A DNA stretch of 32,755 bases from Bacteroidales bacterium. Lineage in GTDB: Bacteria > Bacteroidota > Bacteroidia > Bacteroidales > Muribaculaceae. Under the pieces are notes generated by a model. It was given only the letters and a program-made list of their open reading frames with translations, was not told the origin of the DNA and did not search any database. Below, piece after piece: positions 1 through 10,832 of this stretch. Position numbers and translations under genes: made by a program. Numbering within the stretch: the first letter of the stretch is position 1; every line of letters starts with the position of its first letter. The DNA lies in NCBI GenBank assembly GCA_020859755.1, contig JAJBVP010000009.1, forward strand, positions 1 to 32,755, given 5' to 3'.

Positions 1-600
1 TATACGCCCCACGAGTTCGGGGCGGGAGGGTCTGACTCGGGGGTCAAGTTGGTTGTAGAGCGTGTGGTATTTAAGGAAGTCGGAGAAGATTTTCTGGCCG
101 GATAAGTTGCTGGAGCTAACGGGGAGTGACCAGGCCGCGAGGTTGGGGACACTGTAGAAGACGGTGCCGTTTTCTTCCTCGAAGGTGTCGACCATGTCGT
201 CATAGTTGATGATGTGGGTGTTGGAAACCAGAACCAATAGGATATGGTCGACTTGATGTCCGGCGAGTTTCATCACTTTCTTGAATCCTCGGCTCAGGGT
301 GCAAAGTTGGGAGAATGGGCTCACACGATGGCTATTGGTGGTGAACCATAGAGGACGCTCGTCGCCAAATTCTTCCTCGTCGGCCAATTCGTCCTCGGCG
401 CCTTGGGTGTCGATCAGGAGCAGAGCCGCCTCGCTTTCCGAGTGATAAAAGTAGAGCTGCTGCCACTCGGCGCAGGAGCCCATTCCTTGGAAAGAGGCCG
501 AGAAGATGCCGGGGTCACGGCCAAGTTCCTGGAGAAACTTGTGGATGCCGTCGTTGTCCTTGCGGCGGGCGAGGGACTGGATTGTGGGGATGAATTTCAT
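1..600 (-). CDS. Unrecognised protein, N-terminal 200 residues only
   Basis: This is an open frame on the minus strand running from an ATG at 600 out of the left edge of the window, so the 3' end is missing. The protein begins MKFIPTIQSLARRKDNDG and is soluble-looking, with no signal peptide or membrane segment. An acidic stretch lies near residues 78-90 (about TQGAEDELADEEEFGDE), and hydrophobic strands follow (HILLVLVSN near residue 122). I do not recognise the family and can see no nucleotide-binding or catalytic motif in the visible part. A TAACTTTG -7 box 28 bases upstream supports both the gene and this start. The frame is uninterrupted for 600 bases and its base composition matches neighbouring genes, so it is very likely a real gene of unknown function. 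Confidence 0.7.
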   Translation of the reverse strand, partial: MKFIPTIQSLARRKDNDGIHKFLQELGRDPGIFSASFQGMGSCAEWQQLYFYHSESEAALLLIDTQGAEDELADEEEFGDERPLWFTTNSHRVSPFSQLCTLSRGFKKVMKLAGHQVDHILLVLVSNTHIINYDDMVDTFEEENGTVFYSVPNLAAWSLPVSSSNLSGQKIFSDFLKYHTLYNQLDPRVRPSRPELVGRI

Positions 601-874
601 AGCGGTGGTGTTTTTAGGTTTACGCCACAAAGTTAGGAGACGACTACGACATCTAATGTCGCAATTCTGATTTTAATATCTCTTAACATTTTAACTGGCA
701 TTGATAACGACTCATCTAAATTTGGGCTTTAACCACGAAACCCACGAAAGACACTAACACGCCAGAACAGCTGGTTAAAAGCTTGTAAACTCGCTGAACA
801 ACACTAAGCCCTCCGGAAGGTTAATGTTTTTGGGAGCCTGGGCCCCCTTTCCCCTGTCATGGAATTAGGTTCTG
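601..874. other. Intergenic spacer, no gene seen
   Basis: This is an AT-rich spacer between the unrecognised partial gene and the L,D-transpeptidase gene. It contains a short direct repeat of CCACGAAA around 734-750. A GC-rich inverted repeat (832-837 with 842-847) pairs better in the minus-strand transcript, through a G-U pair. It could help end the transpeptidase mRNA, but no U-run follows it on that strand. No open frame of note and no structural RNA is apparent. Confidence 0.5.
628..635 (-). promoter_or_regulatory. Bacteroidota -7 promoter box for the partial gene
   Basis: The minus strand reads TAACTTTG, an exact match to the TAnnTTTG consensus. It would start transcription about 20 bases before the ATG at 600. 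I did not find a convincing -33 TTG at the usual spacing. Confidence 0.55.
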
Positions 875-1807
875 TCAAATGAGGCTGTCGGGGAGGCATG
901 AGGAATCGGGGCTGGGGGGAGCCGGTAGGGAGTCGAGAGGCGCGGTGATCGAGTCGGGAGACATAGCCGCGGTGTCGACGGGGCGGGCGTCTTCGATTTC
1001 CGAGTCCTTAAGGGTGATGACTGGGGAGTCGTCGGTGACGATGGCGGGGATGTCGTGTCCGGCGATCACGTTTTCGATCATGTCGCGGCGTCCGGGGTTG
1101 ACGATTACCAGCATACCTGAGTCGACCAGTTCGGCGAGCTTGAGGATGCTGTCGTTGTGGATGCGTATGCATCCGTGGCTGGATCGGTTGCCCAGGCTCC
1201 AGGGGGCGCAGGTGCCATGGATGCCCACTGGGAGCCAGCGCCCGCGTATTGTCTGCAGGCGAATGAACCGCGGGCCGAATTGACCTTTAATGGGACTTGT
1301 GTACCCCTCGTCGTCGGTGTAAAGCCAATCGGTGGAGTCGTACACGCCCTTTACCGAGAGCAAGCCCTCGGGCGTGCGGCAGTCGCCCTTTTCCTGCTTG
1401 GTGCCGTATTTGCGGCCGCACGCCATTTTGTATTGGTTGAGTTGAAGGCCGGTGCGTGAGAACAGCAAAACGCGCATGCGGCGCTTGTCCACGACTATGA
1501 ACCGCGGATGGGGCGACGTCAACACGGTGTAACAGTATTGGGGTTGCTCCTGGGCCATGCGGGGCAAAATTCCTTGGGCAAACTCGGCGCTGTCCTTTGA
1601 CTCGCGCATCCACCGGAGCATCCCCTCGGTGTCGCGCGGCACGGGTGGTATCTCCTCTTCTACCATGGTGATTGCCTCCTCAATTATGTCCTGAAGATGA
1701 ATCTCCACTCCCTCGATGGCCGATGTAGAGCGTCCCCCGCAAGCGGCCAAGGCCATGAGCGGTGGGAGCGCCAGAAGGAGCAGGCAGTGTAGGAGCGTAA
1801 CCTTCAT
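875..1807 (-). CDS. L,D-transpeptidase (YkuD family) lipoprotein
   Basis: This is a predicted 310-residue envelope enzyme that would cross-link or modify peptidoglycan through a catalytic cysteine. A hydrophobic signal at residues 4-22 ends in LAAC, giving a lipoprotein anchor at Cys23. The YkuD domain spans roughly residues 92-237 and ends in the family signature: His197-Gly198 followed by SSHGCIRIHN, with Cys213 as the likely nucleophile and Arg215 conserved. A Pro/Ser/Asp-rich tail (about 275-310) is probably disordered. The start is fixed by the signal peptide and by a -7 box only five bases upstream, which implies a transcript with almost no leader. It lies downstream of the aquaporin gene on the same strand, separated by a terminator-like hairpin. 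The family is clear; the exact role (3-3 cross-linking, lipoprotein attachment or other) is not. Confidence 0.92.
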   Translation of the reverse strand: MKVTLLHCLLLLALPPLMALAACGGRSTSAIEGVEIHLQDIIEEAITMVEEEIPPVPRDTEGMLRWMRESKDSAEFAQGILPRMAQEQPQYCYTVLTSPHPRFIVVDKRRMRVLLFSRTGLQLNQYKMACGRKYGTKQEKGDCRTPEGLLSVKGVYDSTDWLYTDDEGYTSPIKGQFGPRFIRLQTIRGRWLPVGIHGTCAPWSLGNRSSHGCIRIHNDSILKLAELVDSGMLVIVNPGRRDMIENVIAGHDIPAIVTDDSPVITLKDSEIEDARPVDTAAMSPDSITAPLDSLPAPPSPDSSCLPDSLI

Positions 1808-1811
1808 TTTG

Positions 1812-1819
1812 CAAAAGTA
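1812..1819 (-). promoter_or_regulatory. -7 box immediately upstream of the L,D-transpeptidase
   Basis: The minus strand reads TACTTTTG, matching TAnnTTTG. Only five bases separate the final G from the A of the start codon, about the usual distance from this box to the transcription start. The mRNA may therefore be leaderless. Confidence 0.55.
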
Positions 1820-1847
1820 GGTAATAATCAGCTAATAACAAAATAAT

Positions 1848-1877
1848 ACGGAGCAAAACCTCAAGGTTTCGCTCCGT
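1848..1877 (-). terminator. Rho-independent terminator after the aquaporin gene
   Basis: A 13-base arm pair (1848-1860 with 1865-1877) closes a four-base loop. The one mismatch on the plus strand becomes a G-U pair in the minus-strand RNA, and the minus-strand transcript continues into a U-rich stretch (ATTATTTTG). Both points favour termination of minus-strand transcription from the aquaporin gene, 29 bases past its stop codon. Confidence 0.8.
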
Positions 1878-1905
1878 GTAGACGTTTTGTAGCTTAGGAG
1901 GACAC

Positions 1906-2643
1906 TTAAGCCTCTTTCTTGTGGTGCTGGACGGCGATCTTGACGGCCTTCCAGGCAACAACGGCGATCAGTGCGCCTGCCAACGGGCCGACGATCATGA
2001 TCCAGTAGTCGCCCCAAGCGTGAGGCGAGAACAGGGCGGGGCCGAAGGAGCGTGCGGGGTTGACCGAGCAGTTGTCAACGGGGATACCCACGATGTTGAC
2101 CAAGCCGAGGGCGACGCCGATAGCCAAGCCAGCGAATTTGCCGAAGCCAAGATCCTTGTCGGTGGCTCCGAGGATGGTGAACACGAAGAAGAACGTCAAC
2201 AGGCCTTCCATCAGCAGGGCCAAGCCACCGGTTGCGCCGGGCTGGAGCACGTTGGCTGCCAGGATGCCGGTGACCTCACCGTTGTTTACCGTGATGCCGC
2301 CGAAGTTGAACGTGTCAACCGCGCCAGCGCCACCCAGGCACCAGAAGCAGTAGAGAAGCACCGCGCCAGCTGAGGCTCCAGCGATTTGGAAGATCCAGTA
2401 GCAGATCATGTCCTTCAATGACATGCCGCCGTTGAGCCATACGCCGAACGATACAGCGGGGTTGACGTGACAGCCCGAGATGTTACCGATACAGTAGCAC
2501 AAACAGATCAGCACCAGGCCGAAACATACGCCAATGCCGTAACCGCCGATGACGGGACCAGCCAACACGGCGCTACCGCAGGCCAGCAACACGAGGAACA
2601 TCGTGCCGATGCCCTCAGCGAAATACTTTTTCAGATCATTCAT
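1906..2643 (-). CDS. aqpZ: Aquaporin (AqpZ-like) water/small-solute channel
   Basis: This 245-residue inner-membrane channel has the MIP-family fold of six membrane helices and two NPA half-helices. The first NPA is at 61-63 (SGCHVNPAVSFG) and the second at 195-197 (SVNPARSFGP). Length and both signatures match AqpZ. By ungapped alignment around the motifs with E. coli AqpZ, the aromatic/arginine filter residues are Phe41, Asn183, Cys192 and Arg198. The normally conserved His174 of AqpZ is thus Asn, while the Cys resembles mammalian AQP1. Selectivity may therefore not be strictly for water. The gene is monocistronic, with its own -7 box and a strong terminator. Confidence 0.92.
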   Translation of the reverse strand: MNDLKKYFAEGIGTMFLVLLACGSAVLAGPVIGGYGIGVCFGLVLICLCYCIGNISGCHVNPAVSFGVWLNGGMSLKDMICYWIFQIAGASAGAVLLYCFWCLGGAGAVDTFNFGGITVNNGEVTGILAANVLQPGATGGLALLMEGLLTFFFVFTILGATDKDLGFGKFAGLAIGVALGLVNIVGIPVDNCSVNPARSFGPALFSPHAWGDYWIMIVGPLAGALIAVVAWKAVKIAVQHHKKEA

Positions 2644-2678
2644 AATTGTGAAGTGTTTTGTTGTAGTGGTTACGGTAA

Positions 2679-2686
2679 CAAAATTA
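2679..2686 (-). promoter_or_regulatory. -7 box of the aquaporin gene
   Basis: The minus strand reads TAATTTTG, matching TAnnTTTG, 36 bases before the aquaporin ATG and within the divergent intergenic region 2644-2837. Confidence 0.6.
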
Positions 2687-2808
2687 CTTAATATTTCACT
2701 TTATTTGTGATTTTCACGTATTTTAACCAAATCTACTCGACTGAATCTTTGAAATTTGATGATGTGTTAAACTTATAATCAATCGGTGAAAATACTAAAT
2801 TTTAGCCT

Positions 2809-2816
2809 TATCTTTG
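2809..2816 (+). promoter_or_regulatory. -7 box of the unknown membrane-anchored protein gene
   Basis: The plus strand reads TATCTTTG. A possible upstream TTG start codon at 2814 lies inside this box, so translation should begin at the downstream ATG at 2838. Confidence 0.6.
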
Positions 2817-2837
2817 TGGAATAATACCGATTATCAC

Positions 2838-3653
2838 ATGAATTTCCCCAAAATAAGCGAAATACGCGCGTTCCTAACGAGCAAAGGATGCCGCGCGTGG
2901 TGGGCCAGATGGTCGAGCGCCTTCGTGGCCACAGTTTGTGGCATCGTCTTCACGCTGGGCACCAATTTCTGGGTGCAGGGCAACGCCAAGGAGGCAAAGC
3001 AGCGCCGCGCCTTGGAGATGGCCCTTCTCACCATGCACGACAACAATTACCGTCTCCAGGAAAGCTACCAGGACGTGTTGTTTGCCGACTCGGTGTTCAA
3101 CGTCGTGATGCACCAGAACGATGTCGACTCCTTGGAGGAAGAGACCTGCAAGTTGTTCTATATGGTAATGTCCTATGAGCTCACCGACACCGACCTTCGA
3201 CAAGCGGCCAAAGGGTTGTACAGCAATTCGTTCGACTTCTGGCAGACGGTCGACAACCCGGCGGCTATGGAGGCCATGGGCCGCGCATTGGAAATCGAGG
3301 ACTTGACGTGGAAAACGATTGACAAGAACCAGGCGGAATTGGAGCGGATTTTTTACGAGCTTTCGACCGAGAAATGGAAATATGATTACCCCAGCGTGAT
3401 GGATCTCACCCGCGCGTGGCTCGCCGACCCACGTGTCAAGCTGTTTAATCTTCGCCAGAAGTCGTATCTGGCGTCGATGGAGCTGATGCTGGAGGAGCGT
3501 GACGACCTGTTGAAATTCCTGCGCGAGGAGCTGGACATAAGCGAGGATCGCCTATGTGAGATCAGCACCACCTACCAGCAGCAACGCAGCTTTGCCATCG
3601 AGCTCGACAGCGTCGGCGCCACCATCGACCAAAAGGACCACAAACGCAAATAG
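2838..3653 (+). CDS. Unknown protein with one N-terminal membrane segment
   Basis: This is a 271-residue protein of unrecognised function. One hydrophobic segment at about residues 26-44 (SSAFVATVCGIVFTLGTNF) is preceded by Lys, Arg and Trp residues, suggesting an N-in membrane anchor. The remaining ~225 residues are charged and mostly helix-forming, with a heptad-like stretch near the C terminus (MLEERDDLLKFLREELDISEDRL). The layout recalls small uncharacterised Bacteroidota membrane-anchored proteins such as the DUF6090 type, but I cannot assign it. I chose the ATG at 2838 over a TTG at 2814, which lies within the promoter. The gene converges on metH with only four bases between the two stop codons and no visible terminator. 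Confidence 0.75.
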   Translation: MNFPKISEIRAFLTSKGCRAWWARWSSAFVATVCGIVFTLGTNFWVQGNAKEAKQRRALEMALLTMHDNNYRLQESYQDVLFADSVFNVVMHQNDVDSLEEETCKLFYMVMSYELTDTDLRQAAKGLYSNSFDFWQTVDNPAAMEAMGRALEIEDLTWKTIDKNQAELERIFYELSTEKWKYDYPSVMDLTRAWLADPRVKLFNLRQKSYLASMELMLEERDDLLKFLREELDISEDRLCEISTTYQQQRSFAIELDSVGATIDQKDHKRK

Positions 3654-3657
3654 CGCC

Positions 3658-7419
<3,762 letters not shown>

Positions 7420-7434
7420 GGATCTGTCGAATAA

Positions 7435-7462
7435 CTTATACCGTATATCTTATAACGTATAC
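7435..7462. repeat. 14-bp tandem repeat, two copies
   Basis: CTTATA-C-CGTATA-T is followed directly by CTTATA-A-CGTATA-C, two 14-bp units differing at two positions, with a partial third start (CTTAAA). The repeat fills most of the spacer between ubiE and metH. Confidence 0.6.
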
Positions 7463-7481
7463 CTTAAAACTATGGGAATTG

Positions 7482-8216
7482 CTATTTCTTTGCAATATAT
7501 AGACAGCAAGCGCCGAAGGAGAACGAACGGTAGCACGCCTCGCTGAATCCGGCCTGGCGCATAAGCGCGGTCATCTCCTCGCGCTGGGGACAAGCGGCGA
7601 TGCTCGCTGGCAGGTAGGAATAAGCACTGCGGTCTTTGGAAATCATGCGTCCGGCTAATGGGATCAAATGCTTGGTATACAAGTCGTAGCACGCTTTCGT
7701 GACCTTGCCTTGAGGAGTGGACAACTCGAGTACCATCAACGCGCCGCCTGGCCGAAGCACCCGGTGGATCTCCCGATAGCCGTCGAGCAGGCGCTCGAAA
7801 TTACGCACGCCAAATGCCACTGTCACGCAGTCGACCGAAGCGTCCTCCAAGGGCAAAGCCAGGCAGTCGGCTACCTTCAGGGTGACGCGGTCGCCCAACC
7901 CAGCCTTCTCCACCTTCTTGCGGCCCACCTCCAGCATCCCCTTCGACAGGTCGACGCCAAGCACGCTCTCGGCGCGGGTCTTGCGGGCAAGGGCGATGGC
8001 GAGGTCGGCGGTGCCGGTGGCGACGTCGAGCACACGGCGGGGGACGCAGCGGGCTACCTCCTTGACCGTGGCTCGGCGCCACAGGCGATCGACGCCCATG
8101 GTCATCGCGCGGTTCATGAAGTCGTAGACGGGGGCAATGCAGTCAAACATCTCCCTCACCTGCTCTCCCTTGCCGCGTTCATCCTCGTAAGGGGTTATGG
8201 ATTCAGCATTTAGCAC
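7482..8216 (-). CDS. ubiE: Demethylmenaquinone/ubiquinone C-methyltransferase (UbiE/MenG)
   Basis: This 244-residue SAM-dependent methyltransferase is predicted to make menaquinone from demethylmenaquinone. UbiE-family blocks are clear: MFDCIAPVYDFMNRAMTMGVDRLWRR near the N terminus, the SAM-binding motif LDVATGTADLA, VADCLALPLEDASVDCVTVAFGVRNF, then RVLRPGGALMVLELSTP. The start is a GTG at 8216. The next in-frame upstream codons include a TGA, and no ATG occurs before Met23, which would remove family-conserved residues. This GTG and the codons for Leu-Asn-Ala-Glu-Ser lie inside a 17-bp tandem repeat that belongs to a dispersed 7-bp family. The gene lies 37 bases downstream of purC and is probably co-transcribed with it. 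Confidence 0.92.
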   Translation of the reverse strand: MLNAESITPYEDERGKGEQVREMFDCIAPVYDFMNRAMTMGVDRLWRRATVKEVARCVPRRVLDVATGTADLAIALARKTRAESVLGVDLSKGMLEVGRKKVEKAGLGDRVTLKVADCLALPLEDASVDCVTVAFGVRNFERLLDGYREIHRVLRPGGALMVLELSTPQGKVTKACYDLYTKHLIPLAGRMISKDRSAYSYLPASIAACPQREEMTALMRQAGFSEACYRSFSFGACCLYIAKK

Positions 8217-8239
8217 GATTCAGCATTTAGCGTTTTAGC
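8200..8239. repeat. Repeat of the AGCATTT family across the purC-ubiE junction
   Basis: The 15-mer GATTCAGCATTTAGC occurs at 8200-8214 and again at 8217-8231, giving a 17-bp period, followed by an AGCGTTTTAGCC remnant. The same AGCATTT/AGCGTTT words form arrays at three other spacers in the window. The first copy lies inside the ubiE reading frame. Confidence 0.8.
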
Positions 8240-8253
8240 CTGTTTCTCGAGGC

Positions 8254-9204
8254 CTATTTGCCGATTTGGGCCAGGCAGTCGAGCACGTTTTTGGCGATGC
8301 GATCGGCGATGTTGCCCTCGGGGGCCTTCTCAAATTTGCGACCTGTGATCTGCTCGTAAAGCTCGATATAGCGATCGGATACCGAGTTGACAAACTCAGG
8401 AGTCATCTCGGGCACCTTCTGGCCGGCCTTGCCCATAAAGTCGTGGTCGATAAGCCATTGGCGCACAAACTCCTTGCTCAGCTGGCGCTGGGGCTCGCCC
8501 TTCTCGAAGCGCTCCTGATAGCCGTCGGCGTAGAAGTAACGAGAGGAGTCGGGGGTGTGGATCTCGTCGATGAGGATCACCTTTCCGTCGCGCTTGCCAA
8601 ACTCGTATTTGGTGTCAACCAGGATCAGGCCCTTCTCGGCAGCCATCTCCGAGCCTCGATGGAACAGGGCGCGGGTGTACTGCTCCATCACCTCGTAGTC
8701 GTGGGCGTCAACAAGTCCTTGGGCGATGATCTCCTCTTTGGAGATATTTTCGTCGTGACCAGCGTCGGCCTTGGTGGTGGGGGTGATGATCGGCTCGGGG
8801 AAACGCTCGTTCTCGCGCATGCCATCGGGGAGCTTCACGCCGCAGAGCTCGCGGCATCCGGCCTTGTACTCACGCCAAGCGCTGCCGGTGAGGTAGCCTC
8901 GGATGATCATCTCCACTCGGAAGCCCTCACATTTGAGGCCCACGGTGACCATCGGGTCGGGGGTGGCGATCTTCCAATTGGGTACAATGTCGGCGGTAGC
9001 GTCCAGGAACTGCGCCGCTATCTGGTTGAGTACTTGACCCTTATAGGGAATTCCCTCGGGCAGCACGACGTCAAAAGCCGAGATACGGTCGGTGGCGACC
9101 ATCACCAGGATGTCGTCGTTGATGTCATACACGTCGCGCACCTTGCCGTGGTACACGCTCTGCTGTCCCGGGAAATGGAAATCGGTTGTGGTTAAAGTAG
9201 CCAT
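8254..9204 (-). CDS. purC: Phosphoribosylaminoimidazole-succinocarboxamide synthase (SAICAR synthetase)
   Basis: This 316-residue cytosolic enzyme of purine biosynthesis joins aspartate to CAIR using ATP. Family features include the N-terminal GKVRDVYD, the following [23 protein letters not shown], and [17 protein letters not shown], with [14 protein letters not shown] towards the C terminus. A frame open further upstream would add 31 residues, but those are unlike the family and run through the promoter. The ATG at 9204 ([14 protein letters not shown]) fits the usual length and start. It is the first gene of the purC-ubiE-metH run. Confidence 0.96.
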   Translation of the reverse strand: MATLTTTDFHFPGQQSVYHGKVRDVYDINDDILVMVATDRISAFDVVLPEGIPYKGQVLNQIAAQFLDATADIVPNWKIATPDPMVTVGLKCEGFRVEMIIRGYLTGSAWREYKAGCRELCGVKLPDGMRENERFPEPIITPTTKADAGHDENISKEEIIAQGLVDAHDYEVMEQYTRALFHRGSEMAAEKGLILVDTKYEFGKRDGKVILIDEIHTPDSSRYFYADGYQERFEKGEPQRQLSKEFVRQWLIDHDFMGKAGQKVPEMTPEFVNSVSDRYIELYEQITGRKFEKAPEGNIADRIAKNVLDCLAQIGK

Positions 9205-9229
9205 GAGATGAAGCTTAATTAATTTTCCG

Positions 9230-9237
9230 CGAAGGTA
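9230..9237 (-). promoter_or_regulatory. -7 box of the purC-ubiE-metH run
   Basis: The minus strand reads TACCTTCG, the TAnnTTCG variant also seen before nusB and the glycosyltransferase gene. It lies 26 bases before the purC ATG and supports the shorter start. Confidence 0.5.
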
Positions 9238-9270
9238 CAAAAAAGTTATGAGTTGTAGCAGGGAAATATC

Positions 9271-9293
9271 TAAAGGAATAAAGGAGGAAAGGG
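9271..9293. repeat. Polypurine AAAGGA-type element
   Basis: A run built of AAAGGAAT, AAAGGAGG and AAAGG words on the plus strand lies upstream of purC. It is one of about eight such elements in spacers of this window. Confidence 0.5.
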
Positions 9294-9365
9294 TCAAAGC
9301 GGGGATTGGTATATGAAAAATGTTTAAGGAGGGGAGCGGTTATTGGTGGTTTGATGAAAATATAG

Positions 9366-9373
9366 TAATTTTG
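9366..9373 (+). promoter_or_regulatory. -7 box of lemA
   Basis: The plus strand reads TAATTTTG, matching TAnnTTTG, followed by an A-rich leader of about 33 bases before the lemA ATG. Confidence 0.65.
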
Positions 9374-9406
9374 CCACATTAATTAAGAAAAACCAAGAAA
9401 AGAACG

Positions 9407-10027
9407 ATGAAAACATCATGGATAGTAGGCGGAGTGATCGTGATATTGCTCCTGTTGTTCGGCATCCAAGGATGCTCGAGCTACAACGGCATGGTCACCC
9501 TCGACGAAGCCGTCAACCAGGCTTGGGGTAACGTTGAGAACCAGTACCAACGTCGCGCCGACCTTATACCCAACCTTGTAGCCACCGTCAAGGGCTACTC
9601 CGAGCACGAGTCGTCGACCCTCGAGGCCGTCACCAACGCTCGCGCGGGTCTCACACAGGCTTACAACAACGCTACCGACGTCACAGCCGAGCAGGCGACC
9701 GCACCCACCGACGAGGCCTCCCTGCGCCAGTTCCAGCAGGCCCAGAGCCAGCTCAAAGGCGCGCTCGACATCTACGTCAACGCCGTCAAGGAGGCTTACC
9801 CCGACTTGAAAGCCAACCAAAACTTCCTCGACCTTCAGACGCAATTAGAAGGCACCGAAAATCGCGTGTCGACCGAACGCACCCGCTACAACGAGGCTGT
9901 CAAGGAGTACAACGTGAAGATCCGCCGTTTTCCCGCCAGCATCTTCGCCGGCGTGTTTGGTTTCGCCCAGCGTCCAATGTTCCAAGCCGAGGAGGGTGCC
10001 CAGAAAGCTCCGAAGGTGGAATTCTAA
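9407..10027 (+). CDS. lemA: LemA family protein
   Basis: This 206-residue membrane-anchored protein belongs to the LemA family. A single hydrophobic segment spans residues 5-20 and is followed by Gly22-Cys23, which could be a lipoprotein site although Gln at -2 is atypical. The family signature follows: LDEAVNQAWGNVENQYQRRADLIPNLV, then VTNARAGL and FPASIFAGVFGF near the C terminus. The body is a long helical bundle. The cellular role of LemA proteins is poorly defined; they often neighbour a membrane-associated metalloprotease or a TPM-domain protein, neither of which is present here. The gene has its own promoter and is followed by an unusual spacer of TTAAAG words. Confidence 0.93.
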   Translation: MKTSWIVGGVIVILLLLFGIQGCSSYNGMVTLDEAVNQAWGNVENQYQRRADLIPNLVATVKGYSEHESSTLEAVTNARAGLTQAYNNATDVTAEQATAPTDEASLRQFQQAQSQLKGALDIYVNAVKEAYPDLKANQNFLDLQTQLEGTENRVSTERTRYNEAVKEYNVKIRRFPASIFAGVFGFAQRPMFQAEEGAQKAPKVEF

Positions 10028-10116
10028 ATTGAAGATTAAAGTTAAAAGTTAAAGGTTTAAAGTTAATAGCTTTAAGGATTTAAAGTTTAAAGGAGTAAAG
10101 TAGGAAAGGATTAAAG
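10028..10116. repeat. TTAAAG/AAAGGA low-complexity tract
   Basis: Nearly the whole spacer after lemA consists of TTAAAG, GTTAAA and AAAGGA words, ending in a polypurine element at 10081-10116 similar to those at 9271 and 17275. No open frame or RNA fold stands out. Confidence 0.6.
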
Positions 10117-10123
10117 AATTCCG

Positions 10124-10158
10124 CTGAAAACTGAAGACTGTACACTGAAAACTGAAAG
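10124..10158 (+). repeat. CTGAAAA tract abutting the FKBP start codon
   Basis: CTGAAAACTGAAGACTG and ACTGAAAACTGAAAG run directly into the ATG at 10159. Related CTGAAAA words occupy the same position before thyA and thiL. The tract provides an A-rich leader, as is usual in Bacteroidota lacking Shine-Dalgarno sites. Confidence 0.6.
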
Positions 10159-10722
10159 ATGAGAAAATTCCCAATATACATCCTGCTGGCCGTCCTGGCT
10201 GTGGCCTTTGTGGCCTGCGGCACGGGCGACGACAGCGACACCTGGAAAGATTATAAGGAGTGGCGCGAGGCCGGTGAGGCGTTCATCGCCGAGCAAGAGG
10301 CCTGCACCAATGCCGACGGTACCCCCTACTTCACCAAATTGATCCCCGTGTGGGACCCCGACGCTTACGTGCTGATCCACTACTTCAACGACCGCGAGTT
10401 GACAAAGGGCAACCTTTCCCCGCTGTTCACCTCCACCGTCGACGTGAAATATTACGGAAAGCTGTACACCGACGAGCCGTTTGACTCCTCCTATACCTCT
10501 ACTTCGCCTGCCGACTCGATCTACCGAGTGAAGTGCAACGGCGTGATCGAGGGATGGACCATCGCCCTTGAGGACATGCGCTGCGGCGACACCTGCGAGG
10601 TGGTGATCCCCTACCAGTGTGGCTACGGTTCGGCCTCCAGCGGCTCGGTGATCAAGCCCTACTCAGCCCTGATCTTCGGCATCAAGCTCGTCGACATCCC
10701 CTATTATGAGGTGAATCAGTAA
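10159..10722 (+). CDS. FKBP-type peptidyl-prolyl isomerase lipoprotein
   Basis: This 187-residue protein has a signal peptide ending in AFVAC, so Cys20 is the probable lipid-anchored residue. The C-terminal part (about 93-182) has the FKBP fold pattern: VDVKYYGKLYTDEPFDSSY, then GVIEGWTIALEDMRCGDTCEVVIPYQCGYGS and a final strand SALIFGIKLVDI. It should catalyse prolyl isomerisation or act as a folding helper in the envelope. The N-terminal ~70 residues form an additional region of unknown role, which is common in Bacteroidota FKBP lipoproteins. It is probably expressed separately from lemA given the repeat-rich 131-base spacer. Confidence 0.9.
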   Translation: MRKFPIYILLAVLAVAFVACGTGDDSDTWKDYKEWREAGEAFIAEQEACTNADGTPYFTKLIPVWDPDAYVLIHYFNDRELTKGNLSPLFTSTVDVKYYGKLYTDEPFDSSYTSTSPADSIYRVKCNGVIEGWTIALEDMRCGDTCEVVIPYQCGYGSASSGSVIKPYSALIFGIKLVDIPYYEVNQ

Positions 10723-10740
10723 CCCCCAGCTGCCCCCTTC

Positions 10741-10774
10741 AATCCTTTATTCCTTTACTCCTTTAAAGAAAGGA
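10741..10774. repeat. Polypyrimidine element with small hairpin
   Basis: CCTTTATTCCTTTACTCCTTT is a close relative of the 30-bp element found at 13052 and 25586. Its end folds back: TCCTTT at 10759-10764 pairs with AAAGGA at 10769-10774 across a four-base loop. It might act as a weak terminator after the FKBP gene, but no U-run follows. Confidence 0.5.
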
Positions 10775-10832
10775 TGCAAGGACCCCGCCGAACAACTTAA
10801 TGACTTACACTTATACCTTAATACTTAATAGC

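Noticed and set aside
832..847. Terminator after the L,D-transpeptidase
   Set aside because: The GC hairpin pairs on the minus strand but is followed by AAAAACATT rather than a U-run, so it is only mentioned within the spacer entry.
2814..2837. TTG start for the unknown one-TM protein
   Set aside because: The TTG is part of the TATCTTTG -7 box, so it would lie upstream of the transcript start. The ATG at 2838 is used instead.
7420..7481. Possible cobalamin or SAM riboswitch before metH
   Set aside because: The spacer is only 62 bases, AT-rich and repetitive. It lacks any B12-box-like or SAM-riboswitch-like pairing and is too short for either class.
9205..9297. N-terminal extension of purC
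   Set aside because: The extra 31 residues run through the TACCTTCG box and a polypurine tract and are unlike any SAICAR synthetase.
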